A stretch of 64,000 nucleotides of DNA from positions 942,001-1,006,000 of the forward strand of contig NW_001865044.1 of the NCBI RefSeq assembly GCF_000002865.3. The letters are read 5' to 3'. Source of the DNA: Monosiga brevicollis MX1 (Eukaryota; Opisthokonta; Choanoflagellata; Craspedida; Salpingoecidae). The notes under the pieces are model-generated. The model did not search any database, had not been told where the DNA came from, and worked only from the letters and a program-made list of their open reading frames with translations. The translations under genes were made by a program, and so were the position numbers. Shown here one piece after another: positions 10,047 through 23,000 of this stretch (position 1 is its first letter; the number at the start of each line of letters is the position of its first letter).

Positions 10047-12878
10047 ATGCGGCCAACACAGGTCAGGACCATGCAACCATGCTCTTGAGCCGTTTCTTCT
10101 CGTGGTCAAAGTGCTTTGTTCAACTCTGATCTTGTGATTTTCGCATTGGCAGGTTCACCTCGAGGCCGGCACCGAGCTTCGCCTTGAAGTGGCTGAAGAC
10201 GATGTTCTCCGTGTCAAGGTTGGTTACTTATGACGATACAGAGGCATTCTATTTCTGCCCTTCCCGCAAGTACGCCGGGAAGCGCCCAAAGTCAAGCACC
10301 TTCATCCACAAACGAGCAAGACGGCACAACAAAGCCTTTCAATCGTCTGTCTTTTTTTTCTTTCCAAACTAGAGCAACAACCCTTGCTGATTGATAATTT
10401 TCTTTCTTTCTTTCTCTCCCTCTTTGAAATGATTGTGATTGAATTTCCGTGTGGGGCAGCGCCCCTGTTTCTTATGACCATGTTTATGTCTTTACTGCCA
10501 CGTTTTGTTGGCCCTCGATCCTCCCCCTCTTTTTTTTTTGTACTTGCAATAGCTGCTGAGCGGCCTTGCTGAAGTGTTCGGCTCTGAGTTAGCCCCCAAG
10601 CAGGAGTATGTTTTTAGCAACGCCCAACTTGCTATTTTTTCTTGGCATGGTGCCAATCTGGAATTGACAAGTGACCACGCCTCCCAATATCAATCCACGT
10701 ACGATACGGCGCACCGATCATCTGGCTTCTTCGCGCACGCTCCACTGTCTGGTCTTTTTTCCAGTCTGCCTTTCTTTTTGCATCCGCTGTGTGTGCGTGT
10801 GTGAGTGAGTTGGAGTGAAGAGTGTTTGTGGGTGTGCAGAGCAACACTCGCTTGCATACTTTATATCTACTCGCAAACCCGCAAACACCAAGTTCTCGAA
10901 ATGAATGGACGACTCTTTCCACTTATGACTCACCTCTGAATATTCACCTGCCTGAACTGGCCCGATAATTCTCGGCTTCGCCCATCTTAGGGATACACCC
11001 ATGCGCTACTACCTCAACACTCACATGGCTCTGGAGCAGCGTCGTATGCAGAATCAACAGTCAGGCCACCCAGGACCTCGGGTACGTTGTGCCCTAGCTC
11101 GCTAGCATGTACATCTATGCCTCAGTTCACGACAACGGCACCCCTTTGGCTTTGTCCGCCTTAGGTCTTGGTTACTGGTCCCTCTGGGTCGGGGCGCACC
11201 TCTCTGTGTCGAATTTTGCTCAATTATGCCGTGCGAATCGAGCGAACCCCGCTTTTCGTCGACCTGAACCCGCGCGAAGGCAATTTAGCAGTTCCCGGCA
11301 CGTTGGGTGCAGCCGTCATTGAGGAAATGCTGCCCCCGGAGCTGCCCTTTGTCTTGGCCAATCCCCACGTAGGTTCTTCGACCTTCCGCTTTCCCTGCTC
11401 TTTTTTTCTGCCCCTACTCCCTCTTCTTTTTTATTGACCTGCTTTGCCGCCTTTCATCGCCTGTTTTCACACCGTACACAGGTCCTCCATTTCGGCCACG
11501 CCGGGCCCGAAGATGACCGCTATGTGTATGATCATCAAGTCGCATCTTTGGCCCGAATTGTGTCCAGCAAAATGGAGAGCGTGCGTTTGTGGTAGAACTT
11601 GTCTCCCTCCTTCCCTTCTGACCTTTCAACAGACCGTGACGTGTCCTCGAGACTTTTGTTGTCCACTGAGGCTGACCTTATTATGCCAATGCCATGCCGG
11701 CCCGTGCCTTGCGTTGCATACAGGACCCACTGGTGCAGGCATCAGGAATGTTTATCAACTGCCCAGCCTTGGCAGGCGCCGATGTCTTGGCTACCCGGGC
11801 AGCGTTTGGCTGTACGTTGCTTGCAAGAGTCCCATGTCATCGCTGCCCCAGCCACACGGCTGTTTGGCGATAGCCTGTTTCTTTTCACCTTTTTGCCTCG
11901 GTGCTGGGGTGCCTGGGGGGGCATCCTTTGACTGCAGGTGATGTAGTGATCGTCTTGGACAACGAGCGCTTGGTTAATGAGCTGAATGCTTTGGTCCGAC
12001 AGTCACAATCCCCGGTTGAGATTATTGGTTTGCCAAAGTCTGGTGGGGTACGTTGTCCCGTCTTGATAGCCTTCTTCTTCTTCTTCTTCATTTTGGACAT
12101 GTGGTCTTAGGTCGTTGTTCGCGATGAAAGCATGTCCAAAGGACAAGATCATGCCGCGTTTTACAAGTACTTTTATGGCAACCCAAAGAGCGAGACATAC
12201 AATTTGAGCCCCTTTTCCTTCGATGTCAAACTCGGCAAAGTCCAAGTTTTTCGTCTTGGAGGTAAATGCATTTCTTTTTTTCCAGCTGTCCCATCTGCGA
12301 CGACACCCAAAGTTTAGCTTGCCAGCTCTGCTTCCTTTCTCTCTCACCCGTGTCTCACACTTCCTTTCTTTGCGGCGCAAGCAGGCCTTCAGCTCCCTGC
12401 ATCCTTGTTACCGGTGGATGCGGATGTGAACGAGTATCGCCTCCGGGTTTCAGAAGCTCCCGCTTCGGCAGGTGCGTGACGCATGAATACGTTCAGGCAG
12501 GCGTCACAGGGGCATCTGCACCACATCAGGAAATCCGCTCTTTGATATTCCCACGTCGGCTTGATCTTAGGTTGGAAGCACCGCATTTGCTCCGTCGTCG
12601 AAGAAGCGGTACGCCTCGTTAGCTCAGCTGCAACAGCCGCCGAGTTTGAGTTGCCTCATCCGACCTCGTGTGCGACACTCCCTCAACGTGTCTTTTACAC
12701 TTGCAAATGGGGATTGTTGGCTTTGTGATCATAGGATATCGGTAGTAGTGTGTTGGGATGTGTCTGCATCTTGCACTACGACGAGGAGCGACAAGTCATC
12801 AAAGTCCTAAGCCCAGCCGCTTTCCCTCTCCCTGCTACTAAATTACTGCTCAGCAGTCTGTCCTTCCAAGAAGGTTAA
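10047..12878 (+). CDS. CLP1: CLP1-type pre-mRNA cleavage complex II subunit / polynucleotide-kinase-fold protein
   Basis: Clp1 is a subunit of cleavage factor II for mRNA 3' ends and, in animals, an RNA 5'-OH kinase of the tRNA-splicing complex. Twelve exons join in frame: 10047-10061, 10153-10218, 10553-10698, 10991-11081, 11165-11368, 11482-11580, 11724-11811, 11938-12047, 12111-12261, 12385-12471, 12571-12608, 12735-12878; 412 residues (human 425). Landmarks are the N-terminal beta domain (VHLEAGTELRLEV, FSWHGANLEL), DTPMRYYLNTHMALEQ, the P-loop region GPSGSGRTSLCRILLNYAV, VPGTLGAAVIEE, VVIVLDNERLVNEL, GLPKSGG and the C-terminal VIKVLSPAAFPLP. The P-loop lysine is replaced by Arg117 (CGC at 11195-11197), so kinase activity is doubtful. 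The short 15-nt first exon (MRPTQ) is inferred from splice signals and is the least certain part. Confidence 0.92.
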
Positions 12879-13064
12879 TAGCAAAGAGAGCATGGGTGCA
12901 ACCTGCTGTTGTTGAGTGTTTGTTTCTGTGTTGTTGTTTTTCTTCATTTCACATGTCAATCACACAACGCTATTCAACCAGACTACCAGATGTTGGACCT
13001 AGCATTTGTGTGACAATTCGAGACAGCTCAAGTTTTCACACTTCACGGCGTGTTTATGAGCCCA

Positions 13065-13070
13065 AATAAA
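13065..13070 (+). promoter_or_regulatory. Possible polyadenylation signal AATAAA for CLP1
   Basis: Canonical AATAAA about 190 bases after the CLP1 stop codon. Its position is reasonable for a 3' UTR end, but no transcript evidence is available. Confidence 0.3.
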
Positions 13071-13257
13071 GTGTATGGCATATCACGCTTTGAAACAGTA
13101 CAACACGTTTTCGTAGCGTGTTGGAAAATCAGCCGCTTGCCGATCAGTCACCCTAAGAGAATAGGAAAAGCAACAGCTTCTCACCCTACTACGACGTTCA
13201 CGTCTTTTGTTCCGTCGCCTTCGTTTCCTTTCTGCCTTGGTATGAAGGAACGTTGCT

Positions 13258-13296
13258 GCTCTCTCTCTGTCTCTCTCTGTGTCTCGCCTCTCTCTG

Positions 13297-13327
<31 letters not shown>

Positions 13328-13342
13328 GTCTCTCTCTCTCTA
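13258..13342. repeat. Compound CT / TCTG microsatellite
   Basis: Repeated CTCTCT interspersed with CTGTCT words over about 85 bases. Non-coding. Confidence 0.85.
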
Positions 13343-14076
13343 CACACCCAGCAACCAACTGAACTTGGTAGGCTTACAAGGTCATGCGCGTCGAGCGGGT
13401 AAGGTTCAACAAAACAAGAACGCAAGAACGTCAATTCCTTTGGCTTCGCTTCGGTATAGCGCCAAGCCCGCCTTTCGCCTTTCGCCTCTCTGCCTCTCTG
13501 CCTCTCCCCCGTGCGCGCCTGGGTGCCTGAAGCGCCCATCGTAGCTTGAATGAATTGGACTGCCCGCAATGATTGTCTTTCGCCTCCAAAGTCGTGCAGC
13601 TGATCCACCGCGAACAACTTGGTGTCTTGGCAGGTCCTTTCTTTGGCTTGTTGTCTCGCCGGCTCTCGAGCCGCCAGTACTCTGACCGTTTGACATCGGG
13701 CGGCGAGTCGAAGTGAGTGAGCTCATCGTCGCTGTTGAGATGCCTTTGGTGCCGTCTATTCAGAGCTGTACAGCATTCGATTTTTGCAGCGATTCACGAC
13801 CGAATATCGGCACCCTACGAATCGGGGTGTGTCCTGGGCCGAGTCACCTCATCTCTGTACAACCTCATCCCAAATTAGACAAGCCGCCGGACCAGGGGCG
13901 GGACAAGGTCTTTCCACTGCCTGGGCTGGGGTCCCCCCACGCCAGGACCACGGTCAAGGCACTTTGATACCCAAACAAGACTGTCTCTTAGGCAAAGCCT
14001 GCAATCTAGCTTCTCTGCCCATCCTTTTTTTTTTTGACCGAGGCGCTTGACCAAGAGCCTCGCCTTACGATTCATC

Positions 14077-17000
14077 ATGCGCTGGTACTTGTTGCTTCAA
14101 GCCACGCTGGTGTTGGCTTGCTTGGGTATGTACATCATCGTAGTCGAAGAATGTGCTTGGCGCACATCTGCGCCGACAACCTCACTTTGAGTCGCTATCT
14201 GTAGGCTGGACTAGCGCAACTACCCTGCAGCTTTCAGCCACCAACACGGCTCTAGTTGTTGGTGATGAGACCATTCTGACTGTGACCGCTATTAATAATG
14301 GTCAACGCGATACATCAATCAGCGGGCATGTTTATCTTTCTGACCACGGGGCTGCCTTGTTGCCCCAGGCCAAGCTGAGCCTTCTTGCGGGCCGAGGCTC
14401 TGTCGTGCTTTCAACTATTACAGCCGTGAACGCGACCATCGAGCTTGTGAACGCAAGCTTTGTAAGCAGCATTCCTGAACCAGTCATTGCCATCACTTGG
14501 TCACCAGATAATGTCGTCCGCGTTGTCGTTGATGGCATGCCCGAGCAAATTAGTGCTGGTACCACACTCTCGTTTGGTGCCACAATGTTTGATCGATTTG
14601 GCAATCTGGCCACCCTTTCCAAAGTCTCTGTGACACTAGTTTTGTCAGGATCTCTAGCATCAGCGCAAACAGACGAAGTGACTTCTGCAGCATGGTCTTT
14701 CACCACTACTCCCACGCTCGCACAGCCGCTCGTCTACACAGTGCAGGCCGTATCAGAGACCAATGCTTCCCTTGAATTGGTCAATGCATCTGGAACTATT
14801 ATTGTGACACCAGGTACTTGTTGCAGCAGTCTGATCCTTGTCTCAAAACCAAGATATAGGTCTCATTGTAGACCCACAACGCCATGATGCTTTGCACTCG
14901 CAATCACCCTTGAGCTGAACACACTAAAAACAACACGTTGCTCACTTTTATATTCTACTTGTTCCAATAGATGCCACCGCTCGCCTCGCCGTGACCGCGC
15001 CCACTTATGATGCTGTCAAGACTCGAACCTCGAACAACATTGTCGTCGGCGACTCAGTTGCATTGAGCCTGACAGCGTTCGATGCCTATGACAATGTCAA
15101 TACCAACGAGAACCGATCCTTGGCCCTTTCCGCCAACACCTCATTTTCTATTCTAGGCGCTACAGCCATGGTCAATGGCCGACTCAATACTTCCATGGCG
15201 TTAAATCAAGCGGGCAACGTTGGCGTATCAATCACCTTAGACGCCATAACAGTTGCACTCACCTTTACCGTGTACAGCGACCTTAACTTCGTCATGTCTG
15301 CCAGCGCCTCAGCCGTTGTTGGTCAAAGCACCGAGGTGGCCGTTCGCGTCAGGAACCGGGCTGGTGCCTTTGTCACCTCGGTGGATGCTTCCCTCGTCTT
15401 GGCATTCTCCGGTGATGCTACTGGTACTACAACCGTGAGTATTCTCTCTGGGGTGGGCTCGACCTATGTGCGAGATTATCGTGCGGAGATTGTAAACGTG
15501 ACCATCGTGAGCAACTCCCGTCCAGACATCAGCTCTGCTGCCTCGTTGCAGCTGGCGTTTGTTGCAGGTACGGCCCGCCTTTGCTTCTTCTTCTTCTTCT
15601 TCTTCTTTTTTTTTTTTTTTTTTTTTCTGAACAGCCGAAACAGGACCTCTTTGGCAAAGAGGAACGGGGAAAGCTCTTGTCTTGCTTTGAACAGAGGCTC
15701 ACATCGCACTTGTGATTTTTTCCCACTTTCTGTTCCACACAGATGTATTGCAGACAGTGACTTTGGCTAGTAACGTGACTTCGGTCAAGGCAGGACAAGT
15801 GGTTGAGGTCCGGGTCACAACAGCTGATCAATACGGCAACCCCATCAACGACGCAACTGCCATCCCGCTGGACATAACAGCGCCAGACACAAGTTCTTCG
15901 TCCGTCACCATCAACGCTACTCTTGGAGAGGGCGTCTACGCATACAAGCCAACTTTGGCAGGAGACCATGTACTGGAGATTCCCACGTTTGGCAGCGGCC
16001 TGACTCTTCCCAACGCTGTGTCTATTGTCACAGTCGCAAGTATGTATGCGTAGACGTTTCTCTGCGGTCGTTCATGGTTGTATGCCGAATCTCGCCCACT
16101 CCTCATCAACTTTGGTTCCTTGCTGAGGGCAGACGAGGCATTTAGCATTGCTCTTGTGGCCACGACAACGCTCGACATCACAGCGGGTGGAACAGTGCGC
16201 TTTTCCGGCATGTTCAAAGACATGTTTGGTAATACAGCCAACGTGACCGGACCGGTGCCGGCTCGCATCATCTCTGATTCGACTCGTCAACAAGCTGTTA
16301 CACTTGCTGTGGTCAATGGGTCCATTAACGATGAGGCCATCATCGTCAATGTGGCGGGAACGTGCAATTTGGTACTGGACATGGATGTGCTCCAAGATAT
16401 CGCAGGCCCAATCAATGTTGCTCCTGGTGAGGCTCCTCGTTGTCTGTACTAGAAACCAAGCTCTTGCTCTCTCGTTCGCAAAGCCTCTGATGTCATATTT
16501 TCTTTTCAACTGTCCATTTCTACGATTGAGAGCGCTCACGTTCTACCACGCGCACGCTTTCTTTCTTGCCTTCAGGTGTTGCCACCAATGCGACCATGGA
16601 AATTGTCACATCCGGACGTGTGAGCGATAACACGACGGTCGTCATGACCTCGCGCGACGCGCTAGGGAACCCTACCAACTGGACAGGCACAATGAGCCTT
16701 GCCATCACAGGACCCTTCAATTTCTCTGCAATCCTTGCATTTGTAGGCCAGTCCATCCAACATGAGTCGTTCGCTATCCGGGCTTCAGGCAGCTATAGCG
16801 TGCTGGTTACCTCAATTCTCAACGCGCAAATCAATGAAGTATTTCTTTTGAGCCCGGCTGCAGCAACCACGTGGCAAGGCAGAGTGGTTGGAGAGGCGTC
16901 TGTTGACGACGAAGTCATTTTGCGTGTCACTCTTGTTGACAACTTTGGCAACCAAGCGACAAACACTTCCGGTGCCAACGTGCAGGCGGCTGTTCAGCGC

Positions 17001-20000
17001 GAAGAAGGCTTCACAACCGCGACCTTTTCAAGTACTTTGGCCAACGGGACAGCTGATATTTTGCTGCCGCTGGTGGAAGCTGGCAACTACAACGTTACGC
17101 TCAGCGGTGCTCCCTACAGTGATTCTACGGTTCAAGTGTCTGTACTTCCAGGTTTGTGGCGTTTTTCTATATTTTGCGCGCTGATGCTTTCAAACAATTA
17201 GTTTGCCCCATAAAAGTAGCGTTGGGTTTGTTTGCTCTGTTATCACCTTCTTTGCACTTTGTTCTCACGTAATGTATTTGTTATGTCTTCCAAAGGCGCT
17301 GCGGTGCGTTACTCATTGCTTGAGACCGCAGCAACCACGGTCAATGGGACCATGGTGTTGATTATCCAGGCTCGTGATCAATATGGCTTTCGGTCAAACC
17401 ATCGGGGTTGGGTCCAAGTCGTGCTCACACCAACCAAAGGCAATGTATCATCTGCCAACGTGACCATCGTCGATGGAACTGGTCGTCTCAATGTTACAAG
17501 CAACGTGGCCATGACTTACACCGCCACCATCGCGTCGGCGGACCTTGCCATTTTTGACGGCTCACAACGCCTCTCATTCGTCTACCCCTCAAGTCAGTCA
17601 GCTCTCCGAAGCACCGCGAGCCACCCACGCGATGGGTTGGGGGAACAATGGCGCCCACACAAAAGTCCCTCTTCTAACCCTTTTCCACCCTTTTAAACAT
17701 CTCATGGTACTTTTGCTTTTCTTAGGCGTCGGAAATGATGGCAACGGCAACACCATTGCAATCAATTTTACGGCCACGGATCTGGAAGCACTTCGCAGCC
17801 AAAGCTTGGCTGGAAAGTTTCCCAACACTTCACAGTTGGTTGTCACTGAAGATCTCATTCAAGACATGGCGGGCAACCCCGTGTGGCCCAGCGTTCAGGA
17901 GCCAGTGACGCACAACGTTGATTTGATTGCACCAAAGCTGATTGCTAGTCTCCTCAACATGGACAGTGGCAGGCTTCGCCTTGAATTTTCTGAACCTGTA
18001 CGCCTTGAGACTTTGAATCCTCAGCAAATCATCGTGAGCTCAGCAGCCAGCGGATCGGCATTGCAACATCGGCTTCAGGGGGGTTCTGTATCACCCGCCT
18101 CTGGCGTTGCTGCTCTTGTCACCATTAACCTGACCAAAAGCGACTTTACTACCCTTCAAGCAACCTCAGGACTTGCTGATGATCGGTCCACATCCTTTAT
18201 TCACTTTACAGCCAGTGATCTGCTCGACGTGCGCCAAAATCCTCTGGCCGCAAGCAGCACCAACATTTCTCAAGCAATCAATGCCGAGTTTCAGCAGGAT
18301 ACAACAGCCCCCGTGTTGCTCAATGCCACGCTGCAGTTGTCTACGGCAACTTTGGTTTTGGAATTCAACGAGGCCGTGTCTTTCAGCAGCTTTCACCCTG
18401 CTCTGATGCGAGTTGGCAATTCGTATGCTTCGGCTGCTTCTTTGGCAAATGCCATCGTCAGTGTCAACGGCACAGTTGCTACCTTGCTGCTTGCCAATGC
18501 AAGTCAGATCAAGCTTCAGCAAGATGACACTTCCTGCCGTGGCTCTCTACCTTGCAACTTCTTCTTTGAGCACACATATGAGCGCACGCAAATAGTTATT
18601 GCGGCAGTCACAGATGCGTACGGTAATGCAGCCGTCGAGCACCCTGCGTCCGACCCGCTGCCTATTTTTCTTTTGGGTTCTGACACCCGACTACCTCAGG
18701 TGCAGTCAGCCTTGCTGAATTTGACAACTGATGTCCTCGAGCTTTCCCTCAATCGCTATGTGAACGTATCCACCGTTCAAGCGGCTCAAGTGAACATCAC
18801 GTCAGGCACTTTGCGTATTGTCCTGGCCAATGCCCAAGCTGTTTTGACGACGGCCACGACAGTCTCGCTCATTTTGAGCGATTCAGCAGCCATTGCCCTT
18901 CGAGCTAGTGCAGTTTGCCGCGATACGTCTTGCTCTTTGATGTTGGGAGCCTCCTGGGTTTTGGATGTGTACGGCAACGCTGCTTTGAATCAGAACGTGT
19001 CCCTGGATGTTTTCCGTGATTTGAAGCAGCCAACGGTGGAATCGGCTAATCTTGATCTGAACGCCGGTCACTTGGTCCTGCACTTTGATGAACCCGTTAA
19101 TCAAAGCACCGTTGATGCCTCTCGCTTGCAGTTGGCCAGTTATTCGTCATCTGCAGAAGCGACGCTTGTCATGTCAGCTTTTGCGGGTGTTGCGTCTAGC
19201 AGTACGGCATTGATCCTTAATCTGACCGCAGACACTTTGGATGCTATTGATGCGGAATCACAGCTTTGCAGCATGAAGGGCAACTGCTTCGTGCAATTGC
19301 AGGCCGGATTTGTTGCTGACGTGTGGGCAAACCCGTCACAACCGTATAATGCTGCTGTGACCAGTCTTGTCTTCAACAGCCAGCCTCTGGTTCCTTCCAA
19401 TGTTGTGCTCAACCTGTCCTCCTCTACTCTCAGTTTGTCCTTTGCTCGGGCGGTTCAAGCGTTGGCCGTTTATCAGGCGCGCTTCGTGGTCGAAGGAACA
19501 GCTGACATTCCCCTTCAGGCTTCTTTGATCGAATCCACCACCCGAAGCCTCACGTTTGCGATTGTGGATTCACTTGCATCCGAACTCAAACGTGCCTTAT
19601 ACTTCAACGCTACGTCGCTGAACCCCCTGGTGCTCAATGTATCGCTTTCCATGGTCGCAGACCAGAGCGCCGCACGCACGCGTGGAACGGCTTTTGTAGC
19701 AAATGTGGACGTCGTGTCTGATGAGAAGGGCCCACAGCTGATCAGCAGTCAACTGGATTTGGGCTCAAGTCTCATCACGCTCAGCTTTGATGAGCCCGTC
19801 TTGGTTACCAATCAGACTCTTACGGCCTGGTTCATTGGTCCACATCCTCTGAATGACAGTTCCATTGCTGGCTCCTGCGAGCCTTGTGTGGCTTTGGAGA
19901 TTGACGTGTCGGCCAGCACTTTGGTGGCGCTGAAACAACTGACTTCGCTTGAACTCATCCTCAACGCCACGGTCATTGATATATTTGCACTTACTACAAG

Positions 20001-23000
20001 CCTTTCCGCCGCCTTTGATCGCGTGCTACAGGATACATCTGCGCCGAGCTTGCTCAGGTTTGACCTTGATCTCAACGCAAACACATTTGCGCTACATTTC
20101 TCTGACGCGGTCGATGCAGCTACGGTGGACATGACCAAGCTACTTTTTACCAACGGTGGAGACACTGTGGCGTGGCCCTCCTTGCAAGGCGCAACGTGCA
20201 GCAGTGGGAGCACAGGCCTCGCCCTAGCTTGCTCTTTGTCTCCAAGCGCACGTAATGCCATGCTTGCATTGGATGGATTTGGCCGCAATCCTGCCGTTAC
20301 GGGAGTGGACTTTCGCTCAAACTTTGTCAAAGATCTTGCAGGTCAAGCGGTTGTTTCAGAGGGACCGGTATTTGTGACAAATTTTGTTCGTGACACGACG
20401 CCGCCAATCTTGCACTCTGCCACGCTCAACTTTAATGAGGCCATCCTCGAACTGAACTGCTCCGAACTTGTTGTGGTCAACGTGTCTACATTCACAATCT
20501 TGGGATGGTCCTCTCTTGACCAAACCAACACCAGCCTGGACGTTACGGCAAGTGTGGCATCGACAGAAGCTGTTCGTGCTGTTACGCTGCAAGTGGATGA
20601 GAGCACTGTGCTTGACATTAAAGCGCTCTTAGTTCATCATGACCAGCTCTACTTGCAGTATGACACATCCTTCGTCACTGACGTCAGCCTCAATTCCCTG
20701 TCCTTGGCCAATACTAGCCTGCCAGTTGGCACACTGCTAAACATTGAGGCTGAGACTCAAGGCCCAGTGCTTAGCGCAGTTACAGTCAATTTGGATGAAA
20801 AAGAAATTTCATTGAACTTTGATGAGCCGTTGGCCGAGGCGCCGGGTTGGGTGTCTTTAACATTTCAACGCCAGACCGTGTCCAGTTTGGACAACAACGA
20901 GCTCTTTGTTATTTTGAATCTCTCTGCCATGGTGGCTAACTCTGACGTGGCAAGCCGCACCTTTACTCTGACTGACACCGAGGCAAACGAGCTTAAAAGT
21001 CGCGAAGCACTTTGCACATCCGTGAACAACTGCTTTATCCATTTGAGCACTTCTTTGACCGATGTGTTTGGCAATCAGCATGAGACACCAGTCATTGGTG
21101 TCGGCCAACAGGTCTTGTCATTTGTCCAAGATGCATCTGCGCCGCTGCTTCTCAATGCATCGGTGGCATTGAGCTCAGGTTCGCTCTTTCTTATCTTCGA
21201 TGAATCAATGAACGTGAGCACTCTGTTGATTTCAGCCGCTCAGTTGAACTGTACTACCGAGTCCATTATGCTGGACGAGAATACAACTCTCATAACCACT
21301 GAAGACCTGAAGGCGCAGCTGGTTCTGCGCCTGGCTGACAACTCACTTGATCAAGTGAAGGCGTGGCAGACCGGTTGTCCAGGCAACATCACAATCAGCT
21401 TAGTCGCAGATACCATCCGCGATGTTGCGGGCAATGCCAATGGCGGTGACATTCAAGACGTGTCTACCATTGAGTCGGATACCATTGAGCCGGTTGTGGT
21501 GCAAGTTGGGGTGCAATTCGACTCTTCTGATGGTTCTTCGACGGTTTCTCTGCGCATGAGCGAAGTGGTCAACTGGACGAGCTTTGACTTTCAAAAGCTT
21601 TGGCTGGGCGATCAGTCGCTTTCTTCTTCCACCAGTCTAACGGTCAATTCGTTCATCAAGGCTCAACTCAATCTTTCAGTTGAGGATACGACTCGGCTGA
21701 AATATTTGTTGAGCCTTGACATGGCCTTCTTCAAGTTTAACGCGACTCTGACTGATCTATTTGGCAACGGGCTCAGCGCCGCAAGCCTGCCCGTTGTCGT
21801 GACACAACCAGATGTGCACGGGCCACTGATTACAGCCGCCGTTCTGGATCCTGATATGCGGACCATATTCGTGACCTTCAATGAGCCTGTACATGCCACG
21901 TCGCTCAATCGCTCGGCTGTGGCATTGGAAGGGAATTCTTCGGTGACCCTGTCCACCAGCCCGTTCAGCATGAACAAAAGCCATATTCTAGCCTTTGATA
22001 TCTCTTCACTTGAAGAAGACATTCGTAGCCTCATCTTTCTCAGCAATAGTCTTCTCAACATCAGTTGGTTGCAAGGCGCTGTAGCAGATCTTGAAGGCAA
22101 CGTCAATGGGGCACAGGTAGTGCCGTTGGTCGTTGAGGCTGACTTGGATCGCCCCACCCTCATTAATTGTGCCTTGGACATGGAGCTGCACCAACTGAGT
22201 CTTGTATTCTCTGAACCCGTTCAAGTGGGGCTAATCAACACGTCAGGCATGGCGGTTCATGCTTCGAGCAACGTCATGTCACGCTCAGTTCGCCTTCAGG
22301 CCAGCATTGACACGGTTTTGTCTTCCAAGTTGATGGCCGCCAGCCTCTCGGTACAGCTGAGCGCTGACACCACAAACTTGCTCAAGACTGACACACAACT
22401 TGCAGTGGCGGCAGCTTCCACCCATTGCCGTCTCCATGCATCAGCTGTTGTTGATAGCTTTGGAAATAGCAATGCCGGCTCCCTGCCATTGGCAGTAGCA
22501 ACGTATGTTGCTGATTCGACAGCTCCCCAAGTTGTTGCTGTGGAGTTGAATTTTTCGAGTGCTTTACTGCGAGTTGCTTTTGATGAGCCTGTCGTGACAG
22601 GCCCGGGCTTCGCTTCAACCTTTGTCCTTCGCCAACCGAGCAGCAACATCTCCGTGAGCTTGCAGGTTGAAGAGCTTGATAGCAATCAGTCCAAAATCAG
22701 CCATACATTTCATGTGACTGCCAACAGCATGAATATGGTGAAAATGCAGCTTCTCAACACGAATGCCACACAAGACTTCTGGCTCGGCTTGCTGGGAGGA
22801 ATTTTTGTGGACCGCGCTGCTTCAGAGAACGCAAATACTGCTGCTTCGTACCAACTCACGTTCTACGCCGACACAGTGCCGCCATCTGTCGTGAGCGTGG
22901 GTCTCGACATGACCTCACGAGTCATTAACGTTATCTTTGATGAGCCCATTAACCTGTCATCGGTTGATCCTACCTTGATATCGGTCAGCAAGACACAAGG

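Larger units (their letters stand above)
12879..14076. other. Intergenic stretch between CLP1 and the giant gene, with a doubtful two-exon open frame
   Basis: 1.2 kb holding the CLP1 3' UTR, a CT/TCTG microsatellite and the promoter of the giant gene. One weak coding candidate exists on the plus strand. An open segment about 13592-13711 (VVQLIHREQLGVLAGPFFGL and onward) ends at a good donor GTGAGT. A possible acceptor near 13789 continues the frame (IGTLRIGVCPG) to a TGA near 13967. I recognise no family and found no convincing start codon, so I do not call it a gene. Confidence 0.35.

Noticed and set aside
12611-12640. tRNA-like word GCCTCGTTAGCTCAGCTGC
   Set aside because: It resembles a tRNA 5' arm and D-loop A-box, but no B-box (GGTTCGAATCC type) or closing acceptor stem follows within 80 bases, and it lies inside a CLP1 intron.
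13713-13967. tRNA-binding (EMAP-like) domain suggested by LRIG and HPKLDK words
   Set aside because: Spacing between the two words is wrong and none of the following conserved strands is present; left as an unassigned frame.
15476-16539. Antisense open frames opposite the giant gene (and many more to 49.4 kb)
   Set aside because: They mirror the codon structure of the sense frame, look like no known protein, and are identical wherever the sense blocks A and B are identical.
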